Part shown: piece by piece, positions 16,325 through 25,325 of the stretch
Layout of the letters: each line of letters starts with the position of its first letter
How positions within the stretch are numbered: the first letter of the stretch is position 1
Source: Gordonia sp. 'Campus'
Lineage (GTDB): Bacteria > Actinomycetota > Actinomycetes > Mycobacteriales > Mycobacteriaceae
Direction of reading: 5' to 3'
Assembly: GCF_022206305.1 (NCBI RefSeq)
Contig: NZ_JAKOIW010000009.1
Coordinates: 112,544-176,543, forward strand
DNA: 64,000 bases
Made by a program: the position numbers and the translations under genes
The notes under the pieces: model-generated
What the model was told of the DNA's origin: nothing
Seen by the model: only the letters and a program-made list of their open reading frames with translations
Databases searched by the model: none

Positions 16325-17857
16325 ATGGCGACCGTGGGAGACGTCGTCATCGGCGTGGGTCTGCTGTCGGTCACGCCGGGGGCCGCCGGGCGGACGCGAC
16401 ACGTGGAGGTGTCCGGTACCTGCGAGGTCGGCCGGATCGAACCCGCGGACGTCGGTGCGGGCGACATCGTGCACATGGGGTCGACGGGATGGCCAGCGGC
16501 GGGAGCGCCGGAGGTGTTCGCGGCGACCCTGCGGCAGTGCGCAGCGGCCGCCGTGGTGGTGGACACCGACGACGACAACCTGTCCGCCGAGTTCGTGTCG
16601 GCCTGCGTGAGTCACGGTGTGCCGATCTACATGCTGCCCAGGACGAAGACGTTCCGCGACGTCGAGATGGTCGTCGCGCCGCATTCCGTCGTCGACGACA
16701 GCGTCGACGAATCCGGTCCGGTGGCATCGATTCTCACGTCCCTCGTCGCATTCCACCGCGCGTCTGGCGTCAGTGGGGCAGTGGTGCTCGACGGCGCGGT
16801 CCTCACCGCATCGTCGGCGACCCTCGACGCCGATCTCCTGAGGAAGACCACCGCGTTGACTCCGGCAGTCCTGCATGCGATTCCCGGGACCGCGGCGGCT
16901 CTGCACATCACGCTGCCGAGGTCTGGTGCGGCGCTTGTGCTCTCGAACCCGCGTCGCCGCCCGCTCGAATCGACCCGGGTCCGCAAACTCGCGAACGACA
17001 CCGACGCCGACGCGTACCTGCTGCGGGTGAACCGGACGATGCGCAGGCCGTTGGAGGGGGCCCTCGTCCGCGAGCTGATCGAGGCACGGATCCCGTCATC
17101 GGCGATGGATTCGTGGGTGGGGTCCTTCGGTTACCGGCCAGGTGATCGCGTCCACTCGGTGGCGGTGATGATCGGTCCGCACAGCGACACCTCGTCGGCG
17201 CGGGTTGTCGACGCCCTGCACGACCTGGGTGCCTGCGCCGGGTTGGCAACCGTTGCGGCAGCACATGACTCGGTGGTCTACGCGCTGATCAAGACGGGCA
17301 CGGAGAAGGACTCGGTGCCACCGACGGGACGCGACTTCGACACACATCTGCAGGTGTTCACCGATGTCTTCGTCGCCCGATACGCCGAGCTCGCCGTCGG
17401 CGGCAGCTCCTACGTCATCCGGAGCAGCGACGACCTGACCAGGGGGCTCATCAACGCGCGGCAGATGGCCGAGCGGAACTCGCGCGCCGACGAGGAGTCG
17501 CCGGCCGCGGTCGCGCTTCCGGTGCCGCTCGCCGCGACATTGCTGGCCGGTGACCCGGAACGGTCGGCGGAGCTGCGCCGTTCGTTGCTCGATCCCGTCC
17601 TCACCTATGACAGGGAGAAGGGCACGAGCTACGTGTCGACCCTCAGCACGTTCTTCGCGCTCGATTGCCACTCCGGCGCGACGGCCAACGAGCTGGGCAT
17701 CCACATCAACACGCTGCGATATCGCCTGTCGCGCATCGAGAAGCTGACCGGACGCGGGCTGCAGTCGATGGTCGATCGCACCGACTACTACCTCGCCCTA
17801 TGCGTCGGCGAGACGTCCCGCGGACGGGGGGACCGGGGCCGGCTGCCGATTTCCTGA
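16325..17857 (+). CDS. PucR-family transcriptional regulator
   Basis: 510-aa DNA-binding regulator. The N-terminal half (about 1-160) is a PucR-type sensor domain and the central part a GGDEF-derived segment. The C-terminus has the PucR helix-turn-helix: LSTFFALDCHSGATANELG, then HINTLRYRLSRIEKLTG. Family members respond to purine or amino-compound catabolites and usually control the adjacent pathway. It is divergent from hyuA-hyuB-permease, so it probably regulates that operon. Its last 60 nt overlap, antisense, the end of the AmiC-like gene. Confidence 0.9.
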   Translation: MATVGDVVIGVGLLSVTPGAAGRTRHVEVSGTCEVGRIEPADVGAGDIVHMGSTGWPAAGAPEVFAATLRQCAAAAVVVDTDDDNLSAEFVSACVSHGVPIYMLPRTKTFRDVEMVVAPHSVVDDSVDESGPVASILTSLVAFHRASGVSGAVVLDGAVLTASSATLDADLLRKTTALTPAVLHAIPGTAAALHITLPRSGAALVLSNPRRRPLESTRVRKLANDTDADAYLLRVNRTMRRPLEGALVRELIEARIPSSAMDSWVGSFGYRPGDRVHSVAVMIGPHSDTSSARVVDALHDLGACAGLATVAAAHDSVVYALIKTGTEKDSVPPTGRDFDTHLQVFTDVFVARYAELAVGGSSYVIRSSDDLTRGLINARQMAERNSRADEESPAAVALPVPLAATLLAGDPERSAELRRSLLDPVLTYDREKGTSYVSTLSTFFALDCHSGATANELGIHINTLRYRLSRIEKLTGRGLQSMVDRTDYYLALCVGETSRGRGDRGRLPIS

Positions 17858-18928
17858 CCACCACGGATCGGGCTGGCGGGCGGCGAAGTCGGCGATGACC
17901 TCGTACCTGCCACCCGCGGCACGACCGACATAGGACGGATGCGAACTGTAGTGGTTGGCGCGGAAGTAGAACGGCGCACCTTCGGGATTGTCCTCGAAGC
18001 GGATGCCGATCAGGGCGCGAGACAGGGCGTCGACGTCAAGCGACTGGGCCTGCTCGGCGGCCAGCGCGAGCGCGTGCACCGCATTGAAGGCCCCGACCTG
18101 GGCGGCGTGACTCCAGCGCTGGCCTCGAATGTCGGCCAGCTCACGCCGGAACGTGTCGTTCACCGGCGACGACAGCTCGGAGAAGTAGGTAGCGATCATG
18201 TAGTGACCGTCGCTGACCGCGGACGGCATGTGGGCCAGGTCCAGTTCGGTGGTGACGGTCGCCGCAATCGGCATCGTGTCCGGGGTCAATCCGCCGAGGT
18301 GGTACTGGGTGTAGAACGCTGTCGTCGAGTCGGCGCCGACGAGATTGCAGACCACCACGTCGGGTCGCACGCGTTCGATGTCGTGGATGATCGATTCAAA
18401 CCTGGTCTCGCCGAGGGGTGCATAACGGTCGCCGACGATCTCGATCCCGAGGCTCCCGGCGAGTCGGCGGATGGCTTCGGCCAGGACCCGCGGATAGATG
18501 TAGTCCGAGCCGACGATGTACACGCGCCTGCCGAGGGTGCCGGCGATCCACTCGAGATAGTCGGCGACGTACTGGTTGGGCGCGGCACCGCAGTAGAAAA
18601 TGCGCGAGTCGGTCTCTTCGCCCTCGAAGTAGGTGGGATACATCAACAACGACGCGTTCGCGTGGATGGCCGGGGTCAGCGCCAGGCGGGCCGCCGAGGT
18701 GTACCCACCGACGATGGCGTCGACGTTCTCGGCGGCGCACAGGTGGTCCACCCCGCGGGCGGTCGACGACACCTCGGACTGGTCGTCGTAGATCGCGACC
18801 TGGACGTCCGAGCCGAGAACGCCACCGCGCGAGTTGATCTGGTGGACGGCGAGCATCGCCCCGTCCAGGATCGACTGCTCCATCTCAGCCTGATTGCCCG
18901 ACAGTGAATACAGCATGCCGAGTCTCAC
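17798..18928 (-). CDS. AmiC-like periplasmic-binding-fold ligand sensor
   Basis: 376-aa protein of the Leu/Ile/Val-binding fold (Peripla_BP_5/6) starting at GTG. It lacks a signal peptide: the first residues MRLGMLYSLSGNQAEMEQS are already the first strand and loop of the fold. It resembles the amide sensor AmiC (YPTYFEGEETDSRIFYCGAA, APNQY, VGSDYIYPR), a cytosolic regulator, more than a lipoprotein receptor, and no ABC transporter genes are adjacent. AmiC normally pairs with an ANTAR antiterminator, which is absent here. Convergent with, and overlapping by 60 nt, the PucR gene, it could sense the amide or hydantoin substrate. UrtA/FmdD-like binding proteins are the alternative. Confidence 0.82.
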   Translation of the reverse strand: MRLGMLYSLSGNQAEMEQSILDGAMLAVHQINSRGGVLGSDVQVAIYDDQSEVSSTARGVDHLCAAENVDAIVGGYTSAARLALTPAIHANASLLMYPTYFEGEETDSRIFYCGAAPNQYVADYLEWIAGTLGRRVYIVGSDYIYPRVLAEAIRRLAGSLGIEIVGDRYAPLGETRFESIIHDIERVRPDVVVCNLVGADSTTAFYTQYHLGGLTPDTMPIAATVTTELDLAHMPSAVSDGHYMIATYFSELSSPVNDTFRRELADIRGQRWSHAAQVGAFNAVHALALAAEQAQSLDVDALSRALIGIRFEDNPEGAPFYFRANHYSSHPSYVGRAAGGRYEVIADFAARQPDPWWSGNRQPAPVPPSAGRLADA

Positions 18929-19002
18929 GTCGGTCCCCGATCCGTGTGCATGGCAGCCACTATGCCAGTTGGGCTGCCCCTCGGCTCGTCCCGCGAACGA
19001 CC

Positions 19003-21030
19003 TCAGCGCAGCCCGTCACCCGCCAGGAGGGTGAGATGACTGGGGTGGTCGGGGTCGAGGACGAGACACTGATGACGGCGTCCGCGTGCCTTGATGAGAT
19101 CGGGCACCAGGGTCAGGTAGCGCGGCAGGCTGGCGGCGTAGACGTCGACGCGCAACCGGTGGCCGGGCTGCAGGACAGCGTCGGTGGGGACGAGGTCGAC
19201 GTCGATGCGGATCGGTTCGTCGGCCGGCACCGGCAGTTTGCGCTTGCGCGACAAGTAGTGGTGTGCCGAGAGCAGGCTGCCATCGTCGGCGTAGGTCGAC
19301 TTGCTGCGGTCGAGTGCCCGATTGGAGGCGGAGAGGGCGCCGTTGGTCAGCACCGTCGAAGTTCCGTCGGGCGCAACATCATTGACGGTCACGGCCCAGA
19401 TCGCCTCGTGGGCTGCGGTTGCGACGTTGAGGCGTAGGTTCATGGCGCCGCTGATCGGGGTGGCCTCCACGACCGGTTCGGTCGTGAACGACAACGCGCC
19501 GTGTTCCTGATGGCGGGCGTCCTTGGCGAAGTCGGCACCGAGCACCATGGTCGCGCCCGCGGTCACCTGGGTCATGTCGCGCGATCGCAGGCCGCGCGCA
19601 TCGGGGCGGACATGCAACGACGAATAGTCCTGCGACGGTACCGGACCGAGTGATCCATCGTGCACCGTGTGCTCGGCTGTCGACGACGATTCGGCGCTCA
19701 GGTAGAGCCGGGTGGGAGCCACCCCGGCGCGCGGGAAGCTGCTGCCCGCGGTCCAGGCGCCGCCCTGCTGCAGCATGGTGACGGGACCGTAGTACTCGAC
19801 ACCGTTGCGGTGTCCCTTGAGCCAACGGTCGAACCATGCGCGCTCGAGGACGTCGAGACGCGGCGGTGCGAACTTGCCGCCGTAGCCCGAGCCGACGTCG
19901 AGGTGATAACCGTCGCCGACGATCATCTGCTTGCGTCCCGGTTCCATCTGCAACCGCTCGTACACCCCGGTTGCGCTGCGGCCGAACAGATCATGCCAGG
20001 CCCCGACGGTGAAGGTGGGTGCTGTGATGCGGTCGATCACCGGATCGCGGTCGTCGAAGTACGGGTCGTCGAAGATTCGCGGATCGCGCGCGGTGAGGAA
20101 TCCCCACAGCAACGACGGGATCTCGGTGGCCGGTGACTTGACCCGGTCCTTGGCCCAGCGCAACGCGTCGCCGTGCACGATGTCGCGAATCACGTTCGCG
20201 GGGTTCGGAACCCACTTGAGCATGTTGACCGCCGACAACCACACCGGGATGAACGCCGACGGCATGCCGCCGGTGATGTAGATGTCGCGCACCAGGTCGT
20301 CGCAGCCCTCGACGGCGAAGACGGCCTTCAGGGCGTCCGGGCGCTTGTCCGCGGCCTGTAGCGAGTTGATGGCCGAATACGACCAGCCGGCCATCCCCAC
20401 GGTGCCGTCGCACCATTCCTGCTCGGTCACCCAGTCGATGACCTCCACCGAGTCCTGCTGCTCGCGAGGACCGAGGATCTGCCATTTGCCGAGACTGGCG
20501 CCTGTTCCACGGACGTCGACGATGACCTGAACGTAACCGCTGCGCACCAGGTTGCGGTTGATGCCGAAGACGTCGAAGACGCCACCGGAGAGGGTCTGGG
20601 TCAGCGTCGTGAGGCCTTCGAGGGCCGTTCCGGTCCCGTCGATGGACCGTGAGGCGGTGTGCAAGGCCTTGCCGAGCACCGGCGCGTGGAGGGTCTGGTC
20701 GATGAAGTCGATCGCGGCGCGGTTGTAGGGGTTGATGTTGATGATTGCCGGATACGGCGTGAGGACTGTCTGACCGAAGCGGTTGGCCGGTCGGATCACG
20801 GTCGCCCGGAGGACGACACCGTCGCTCATCGTCATCGACACGCTGCGGTCGATGGCGACGCGGGGATAGAGCTGCTTGCCGTCGACCTGCTCGCGCCAGC
20901 GCATACCGTCGGCGCCGCCGGTCGGGTCGCCGAGGGGGAGGGTGCCGAAATGCGGCGTACCGGTGGGGCGTGGGCGTGCCGTGGGAATGCGGTGAGCACG
21001 TGCCTGCGCGGGGTCCAACTGATACGTCAT
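19003..21030 (-). CDS. CocE/NonD-family hydrolase (X-Pro dipeptidyl-peptidase S15-like)
   Basis: 675-aa serine hydrolase. The alpha/beta domain contains DVRGTGAS (172-179), the nucleophile elbow GWSYSA (Ser218 within 215-220) and the following EGCDDLVRDIY. The C-terminal third is a jelly-roll (PepX_C-like) domain, with LRLNVATAAHEAIWAVTVND and PIRIDVDLVPTD. The family hydrolyses esters, amides or X-Pro peptides. There is no signal peptide, so it is probably cytosolic. It lies 226 nt downstream of the GH76-like gene on the same strand, with a small hairpin between them. Confidence 0.87.
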   Translation of the reverse strand: MTYQLDPAQARAHRIPTARPRPTGTPHFGTLPLGDPTGGADGMRWREQVDGKQLYPRVAIDRSVSMTMSDGVVLRATVIRPANRFGQTVLTPYPAIININPYNRAAIDFIDQTLHAPVLGKALHTASRSIDGTGTALEGLTTLTQTLSGGVFDVFGINRNLVRSGYVQVIVDVRGTGASLGKWQILGPREQQDSVEVIDWVTEQEWCDGTVGMAGWSYSAINSLQAADKRPDALKAVFAVEGCDDLVRDIYITGGMPSAFIPVWLSAVNMLKWVPNPANVIRDIVHGDALRWAKDRVKSPATEIPSLLWGFLTARDPRIFDDPYFDDRDPVIDRITAPTFTVGAWHDLFGRSATGVYERLQMEPGRKQMIVGDGYHLDVGSGYGGKFAPPRLDVLERAWFDRWLKGHRNGVEYYGPVTMLQQGGAWTAGSSFPRAGVAPTRLYLSAESSSTAEHTVHDGSLGPVPSQDYSSLHVRPDARGLRSRDMTQVTAGATMVLGADFAKDARHQEHGALSFTTEPVVEATPISGAMNLRLNVATAAHEAIWAVTVNDVAPDGTSTVLTNGALSASNRALDRSKSTYADDGSLLSAHHYLSRKRKLPVPADEPIRIDVDLVPTDAVLQPGHRLRVDVYAASLPRYLTLVPDLIKARGRRHQCLVLDPDHPSHLTLLAGDGLR

Positions 21031-21102
21031 GGTGCATCACCCTGCCTGGGGTCAGGTGTCACACCGCGTGTTGCTGCACGGATCGAGATGGCCGGGGTGG
21101 AC

Positions 21103-21124
21103 ACCGACACCCCTTCGTGTCGGT
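21103..21124 (-). terminator. Small hairpin between the GH76-like and CocE genes
   Basis: A perfect 8-bp stem ACCGACAC / GTGTCGGT with a 6-nt loop lies in the 226-nt gap 21031-21256. It is a weak terminator candidate for the GH76-like gene; nothing else was recognised in the gap. Confidence 0.4.
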
Positions 21125-21256
21125 CGCGAGGGCCCGGTCGACGCCCGCCGAGGCGGATGTCGATGTGTTCCAGGTCACTTCACGCATTTTCTGAAGGATA
21201 ACTCAGTTCTGGTATCGGATGGCTAACCAGGTGGCCACTTTTTGGACATGCTCCAC

Positions 21257-22414
21257 TCACGGCAGGTCACGTTCCGGCTTCGCCACCTCGATCGCCGCCG
21301 CCGCCTCGAACACCATCCACGCCGAGAGCTGGACCGACAGATCGCGTTCGGGGATGTCCGACGGATTGACCGCACCAGCTACGAACTGGGCTTTCGTGCC
21401 CGAGTCGGTGGGTACGACCGCCCGCTTACGCCAGTCGCTGCCGAAGATCGGACGATCCCCGACCTCGGTCCGGTTCTTCCATGCGGCGTCGGCACTTCTG
21501 GTCACGATTCGTGCTGCACGGGCGCGGAGGTCATCCGAACCCTCGACCGGGGGCAAATCGGTGGCGATGAGCGCGAGGTAGCGGGCGAGGATGCCATGGA
21601 ACAGGCCGCCGTCCCCGCCGCCGCCGCCGTTGATGACCCCGTCGGTGCAGCAGTGGTGCTCGACGGCGCCGAGTAGTCGGGTGAGTCGGTCGAGGTGTCT
21701 GGCGCCGCCCGTGGACCGCAGCGCCTCGAGTTCGGCGCCCAGCACCACCCCTTGGCAGTAGGTGTATGTCCCGGTCTCGGCCGTCAGAGTCCCGTCGGGC
21801 TGCTTCTTGAGACCGTCGATGACCAGATCGGTGTCGGGGTCGATGAGGTTGGCGCCCATCCAGTCACACATCGCCACCGCGCGGTCGACGTGACCGGTGC
21901 GCGCCAGAAGGATCGCGGCGGGACCGTTGGCCGGCGCGTTGAAGAACTGATCGGCCTTGCGCCAGGGGATTCCGCCGCCATCCTCGGGTACCCAGGCGTC
22001 GAGCATCTGGTCGGCAAGGGTACGAAGTCCGCCCGCATGGTCGAGGTGTAGATGACGGTCAGCGCGTTCGATGGCGAGTCCGAGCCAGGCCATGTCGTCG
22101 TAATAGTCGTTGGTCCAGCGGCCGCCGTTGCGGATCCGGATGCCGCGCAGCAACCGGTTGACGTCGGCGGTGGTACCGAACGCGGGGCGATGGATCGCGG
22201 CGTCGACGAGGAGGTCGACCAGATGCGCGTGCCACCAGTAGTGCCAGGATCCGAACTGGGCCTGCAACCGCCCGATCGGCCATGCGACCGCGGCGGCGCG
22301 CGTCCCCGGCAGCCAGAACGCTCGCTGGAGATGCCGGTCGTACACGGCGTCCGCGGCGGCCTGCGCGCGGTTGTTGGGGTCGTGCCGGTCCGACGATTTG
22401 GATTGTTCGTCCAC
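21257..22414 (-). CDS. Glycoside hydrolase family 76-like protein
   Basis: 385-aa (alpha/alpha)6-barrel-type protein. The GH76 catalytic pair is visible in TNDYYDDMAWLGLA; the second conserved region is PWRKADQFFNAPANGPAAIL, followed by YTYCQGVVLGAELEAL. GH76 members are endo-alpha-1,6-mannanases; actinobacteria have alpha-1,6-mannan backbones in lipomannan and PIM, so mannan turnover is a reasonable guess. No signal peptide is visible (MDEQSKSSDRHDPNNRAQA), so it would act in the cytosol, which is odd for a mannanase. It is divergent from rplJ. Confidence 0.8.
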   Translation of the reverse strand: MDEQSKSSDRHDPNNRAQAAADAVYDRHLQRAFWLPGTRAAAVAWPIGRLQAQFGSWHYWWHAHLVDLLVDAAIHRPAFGTTADVNRLLRGIRIRNGGRWTNDYYDDMAWLGLAIERADRHLHLDHAGGLRTLADQMLDAWVPEDGGGIPWRKADQFFNAPANGPAAILLARTGHVDRAVAMCDWMGANLIDPDTDLVIDGLKKQPDGTLTAETGTYTYCQGVVLGAELEALRSTGGARHLDRLTRLLGAVEHHCCTDGVINGGGGGDGGLFHGILARYLALIATDLPPVEGSDDLRARAARIVTRSADAAWKNRTEVGDRPIFGSDWRKRAVVPTDSGTKAQFVAGAVNPSDIPERDLSVQLSAWMVFEAAAAIEVAKPERDLP

Positions 22415-22576
22415 GTCCGCGTAGCCTAATCCCCGATGTGATGCACAACCGTGTGTCGTATCGGTTCAACCAGAGACCGTTGGTCGTCGGGATTTCCCGG
22501 ACGAAGGCGCGACGAGGTCGCCGGCCCACGCAGGATGAACGAGGAATGTCGCTCCACACGAACAGTGTGTGCGTTC

Positions 22577-22603
22577 ACGCCCCGTGCCTGTGTGCCGGGG
22601 CGT
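22577..22603 (+). promoter_or_regulatory. rplJ (L10) leader hairpin
   Basis: In the 282-nt region between the GH76-like gene and rplJ, a hairpin ACGCCCCG / CGGGGCGT with an 11-nt loop is followed by TTTGTCGTTT. It resembles an intrinsic terminator inside the leader. L10 leaders in Gram-positives are bound by the L10-L12 complex for feedback control (Rfam L10_leader), which is the likely role here. The hairpin is about 95 nt upstream of the rplJ start. Confidence 0.6.
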
Positions 22604-22696
22604 TTGTCGTTTCGATGCCCTCGCTCGCCGTTCCGAAGCCCGTCGCTCTCGGTGTTGGACTCGACCAACTCAAGTGACGAGGAGAGGAGGCGAAGT

Positions 22697-23227
22697 ATGG
22701 CCAAGTCCGAAAAGGTCGCCGCAGTTGCGGAGATCGCGGAGCAGTTCAAGAGCTCCACGGCGACGGTTGTCACGGAATACCGTGGCCTGTCCGTCACCCA
22801 GATCAGCACGCTGCGACGTTCCCTCGGTGAGGGTGCAACCTACTCCGTCGCCAAGAACACCCTGGTGAAGCGCGCCGCTGCTGAGGCGGGCGTGGAAGGG
22901 CTCGACGAGCTGTTCACCGGTCCGACCGCGATCGCCTTCATCGAGGGTGAACCGGTTGTGGCCGCGAAGGCGATCAAGACTTTCGCCAAGGACAACAAGG
23001 CGCTGGTCATCAAGGGCGGGTACATGGACGGCCGCGCGCTGTCCATTGCCGAGATCGAGCAGATCGCCGACCTTGAGACCCGTGAGGTCTTGCTGGCCAA
23101 GCTCGCCGGTGCCATGAAGGGCAACTTGGCAAAGGCCGCCGGTCTGTTCAACCAGCCGGCTTCGCAGGTGGCGCGCCTGGCCGCGGCCCTGCAGGAGAAG
23201 AAGAACGAAGCCGGCGAGACCGAATAG
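22697..23227 (+). CDS. rplJ: 50S ribosomal protein L10
   Basis: 176-aa base of the ribosomal stalk, which anchors L7/L12 dimers to 23S rRNA and helps recruit elongation factors. The sequence starts [20 protein letters not shown] and contains [23 protein letters not shown] and GPTAIAF, all typical of L10; the C-terminal helix ([20 protein letters not shown]) binds L12. The start is fixed by a strong GGAGAGGAGG Shine-Dalgarno at 22681-22690. A 250-nt upstream in-frame extension is not coding. It is in an operon with rplL and probably autoregulated through its leader. Confidence 0.98.
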   Translation: MAKSEKVAAVAEIAEQFKSSTATVVTEYRGLSVTQISTLRRSLGEGATYSVAKNTLVKRAAAEAGVEGLDELFTGPTAIAFIEGEPVVAAKAIKTFAKDNKALVIKGGYMDGRALSIAEIEQIADLETREVLLAKLAGAMKGNLAKAAGLFNQPASQVARLAAALQEKKNEAGETE

Positions 23228-23257
23228 GTCGCCCGCCGCACCACCGCAATCCCCGAA

Positions 23258-23292
23258 CCGTACGGGGATGAACACCAAGCCCCGTACGGGGA
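23258..23292 (+). repeat. Paired CCGTACGGGGA repeats in the rplJ-rplL gap
   Basis: The 11-nt sequence CCGTACGGGGA occurs at 23258-23268 and 23282-23292. Each copy can also fold with the C-run before it, giving two tandem small hairpins between the two ribosomal protein genes. These could affect the L10:L12 ratio by RNA processing or stability. Confidence 0.55.
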
Positions 23293-23313
23293 CATACAGG
23301 AAGGACGCCGATC

Positions 23314-23703
23314 ATGGCGAAGCTCACCGCTGACGAGCTCATCGATCAGTTCAAGGAACTGACCCTGCTGGAGCTCAGCGATTTCGTGAAGAAGTTCGAA
23401 GAGGTCTTCGAGGTCACCGCCGCGGCTCCGGTCGCCGTTGCCGCTGCCGGTGCCCCGGCTGCCGGTGGCGCCGAGGCTGCTGCCGAGCAGGACGAGTTCG
23501 ACGTCATCCTCGAGGGTGCCGGCGACAAGAAGATCCAGGTCATCAAGGTCGTCCGCGAGGTCGTCTCGGGCCTGGGCCTGAAGGAGGCCAAGGACCTCGT
23601 CGAGAGCGCTCCCAAGGCTCTGCTGGAGAAGGTCGACAAGGACGCCGCCGAGGCTGCCAAGGCCAAGCTCGAAGAGGCCGGCGCCAAGGTTTCGGTCAAG
23701 TAA
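23314..23703 (+). CDS. rplL: 50S ribosomal protein L7/L12
   Basis: 129-aa stalk protein, present as several dimers on L10. The N-terminal dimerisation helices ([20 protein letters not shown]) are followed by an Ala-rich hinge (about 35-58) and the factor-binding C-terminal domain, with [20 protein letters not shown] and [13 protein letters not shown]. The Shine-Dalgarno AGGAAGGA lies 8 nt before the ATG. It ends the operon at a strong terminator. Confidence 0.98.
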   Translation: MAKLTADELIDQFKELTLLELSDFVKKFEEVFEVTAAAPVAVAAAGAPAAGGAEAAAEQDEFDVILEGAGDKKIQVIKVVREVVSGLGLKEAKDLVESAPKALLEKVDKDAAEAAKAKLEEAGAKVSVK

Positions 23704-23728
23704 GACCGCTTCTCACGCGCTAGCGTTC

Positions 23729-23763
23729 ACGAGCCCGGGACAGCATCGCTGTCCCGGGCTCGT
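23729..23763 (+). terminator. rplJL operon terminator
   Basis: A perfect 16-bp stem (23729-23744 with 23748-23763, loop ATC), GC-rich and followed by TGCTGTTTC, lies 25 nt after the rplL stop. Confidence 0.9.
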
Positions 23764-23845
23764 TGCTGTTTCGGGGGAGGGTGGGTCGCTGGGGGAGGGG
23801 AGGGTCGCAGGATCTCGCTTCCCGCACCGCCGCCTCCAGATTGAG

Positions 23846-23917
23846 GTCGCATGCGATCTCATTCCGTCGCTGCGATCTCGATCGAAGTCGCATCGACGAA
23901 TCGAAGTCGCATGCGAC
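23846..23917. repeat. GTCGCATGCGA palindrome cluster upstream of the AbiEi-like gene
   Basis: GTCGCATGCGAT occurs at 23846-23857 and the perfect palindrome GTCGCATGCGAC at 23906-23917, with an intermediate half copy in TCGAAGTCGCAT at 23882-23893. That same 12-nt sequence recurs at 23902-23913, exactly 20 nt on. The cluster ends 62 nt before the GTG start of the next gene and looks like a repeated operator. Confidence 0.6.
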
Positions 23918-23979
23918 CAAACATTGTTCGGCGCGGTCCAGGTCCCGGCGTGGACAGGATGAAACCGAGGAGGCGGTCC

Positions 23980-24954
23980 GTGCGTCCAAGTCCCATGCCC
24001 ACGCCCTTCACTCATGAACTGCCCGTCGACCGATACGGTCTCGTTCGTCGAGACGCGACCCTGCGGGCCGGTATCGGGGACGACGTCGTCGCCGATGCGG
24101 TCCGACGCGGCCGACTCCTGCGGCTGGCGCCGGGGGTGTGGGTCGAAGGGGGAGCGCGGTACGAGGGGCCGGCGGGCGCCGATCTTCTCTTCCGGCACCG
24201 ATCCGTGGCCGTGGCGACATCGGCACGCGACCGCGGCATCTCGACACTGAGTCACGAATCGGCCGCCGCGGTGCTCGGGCTCGACACTCTGCATCCTGAT
24301 CGCACCACGGTGCATCTGACGAAGGCTGCGAGATCCAGTGGCGGCTATGTGCGCGGACACCGTCACGTCCACAACGGTCCGCTGGGCCGTGATGAGACGG
24401 TCACGGTCGACGGATTGTCGGTCACGAGTGTCGAACGCACCGCCGTCGACATCGCGATGGCCGGTGACTTCGCCCAGGGGCTCGTCGTCTTCGACCGGGC
24501 GCTGGCCAAGGATGCGGATTGCGACACGATGACGGCCATGCTCGACGCACGCGCAGGATGGAAGAACGTCGGCGCGGCGCGTAGGGCGCTGGCGTGTTCG
24601 GACCGTCGGTCGGAGAGCGTCGGTGAGTCGTGGAGCCGTGCTCAGATGATCGTCGCCGGACTCCCGGCGCCTCGCCTGCAGAGCTCGTTCTCGACTCCGG
24701 ACGGAGAAGCACGAGTGGACTTCGACTGGGAGGGCCGGGTGATCGGTGAGTTCGACGGCCTCCAGAAGTACGGTCGGCTACTCCGCCCGGGCGAAGAGCC
24801 GCGCGATGCGTTGATCCGCGAGAAGCGCAGGGAGGACGCGCTGCGTTCACGAGGGATCCTGGTGATCCGCTGGACCTGGTCGACTCTCGAACGCCAGGAG
24901 CTCGTCGATCTGCTACGACCGTGGCTGACGATGACAGGTTCGCCGGCGGCGTGA
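23980..24954 (+). CDS. AbiEi-antitoxin-like protein with DUF559/PD-(D/E)XK-like C-terminus
   Basis: 324 aa. The N-terminal 60 residues resemble the AbiEi-type winged helix (LPVDRYGLVRRDATL, then VRRGRLLRLAPGVWV). The middle contains LSHESAAAVLGLD and SVERTAVDIAM, typical of the actinobacterial DUF559 group. The C-terminus is a Vsr-like endonuclease fold with ARVDFDW, IGEFDGLQKY and, later, IREKRREDALRSRGI, matching D, ExD and K positions. GTG 23980 is chosen because GAGGAGG precedes it by 6 nt; ATG 23995 is an alternative. No toxin gene is adjacent. The function of this family, often multicopy in Gordonia-like genomes, is unproven. Confidence 0.82.
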   Translation: MRPSPMPTPFTHELPVDRYGLVRRDATLRAGIGDDVVADAVRRGRLLRLAPGVWVEGGARYEGPAGADLLFRHRSVAVATSARDRGISTLSHESAAAVLGLDTLHPDRTTVHLTKAARSSGGYVRGHRHVHNGPLGRDETVTVDGLSVTSVERTAVDIAMAGDFAQGLVVFDRALAKDADCDTMTAMLDARAGWKNVGAARRALACSDRRSESVGESWSRAQMIVAGLPAPRLQSSFSTPDGEARVDFDWEGRVIGEFDGLQKYGRLLRPGEEPRDALIREKRREDALRSRGILVIRWTWSTLERQELVDLLRPWLTMTGSPAA

Positions 24955-25218
24955 CCGTGAGCCGCGCTAACACTGTCCGCATCGAATGCGATAACGCCTT
25001 CGACACACTTCGACGACCCCCCGCGCTTCGACCCGACGCGCGGTGTTGAGTCGTCGAAATCGCGTCTCGCAGATGAAGCCCAGGTCTGCGGTGGCCGTCA
25101 CATCGGGGACCGCGACCCGACTTCCCTCACCGCGAACCATCGGATATTGTCATCGTCGCGGAGGGAGTTACCGGGCGGTAGGTTTCCCGCAGCCAATGCT
25201 GAGAACCATGCGGTGGCG

Positions 25219-25246
25219 TTGTGGGCCGGGTTCGGTCGGTTAGAGT
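25219..25246 (+). promoter_or_regulatory. Candidate promoter of the mce operon
   Basis: TTGTGG (25219-25224), a 16-nt spacer and TAGAGT (25241-25246) lie about 80 nt upstream of the mceG start. The rest of the 371-nt gap 24955-25325 holds no gene or strong hairpin that I can see. The assignment is pattern-based only. Confidence 0.4.
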
Positions 25247-25325
25247 GACCCCAACCACAAATGCCGCCGGTTGGTGCGCGGTCACACCGTGGCCGCCTCG
25301 GGGGCAGCGATCGTCTGGAGGAATT

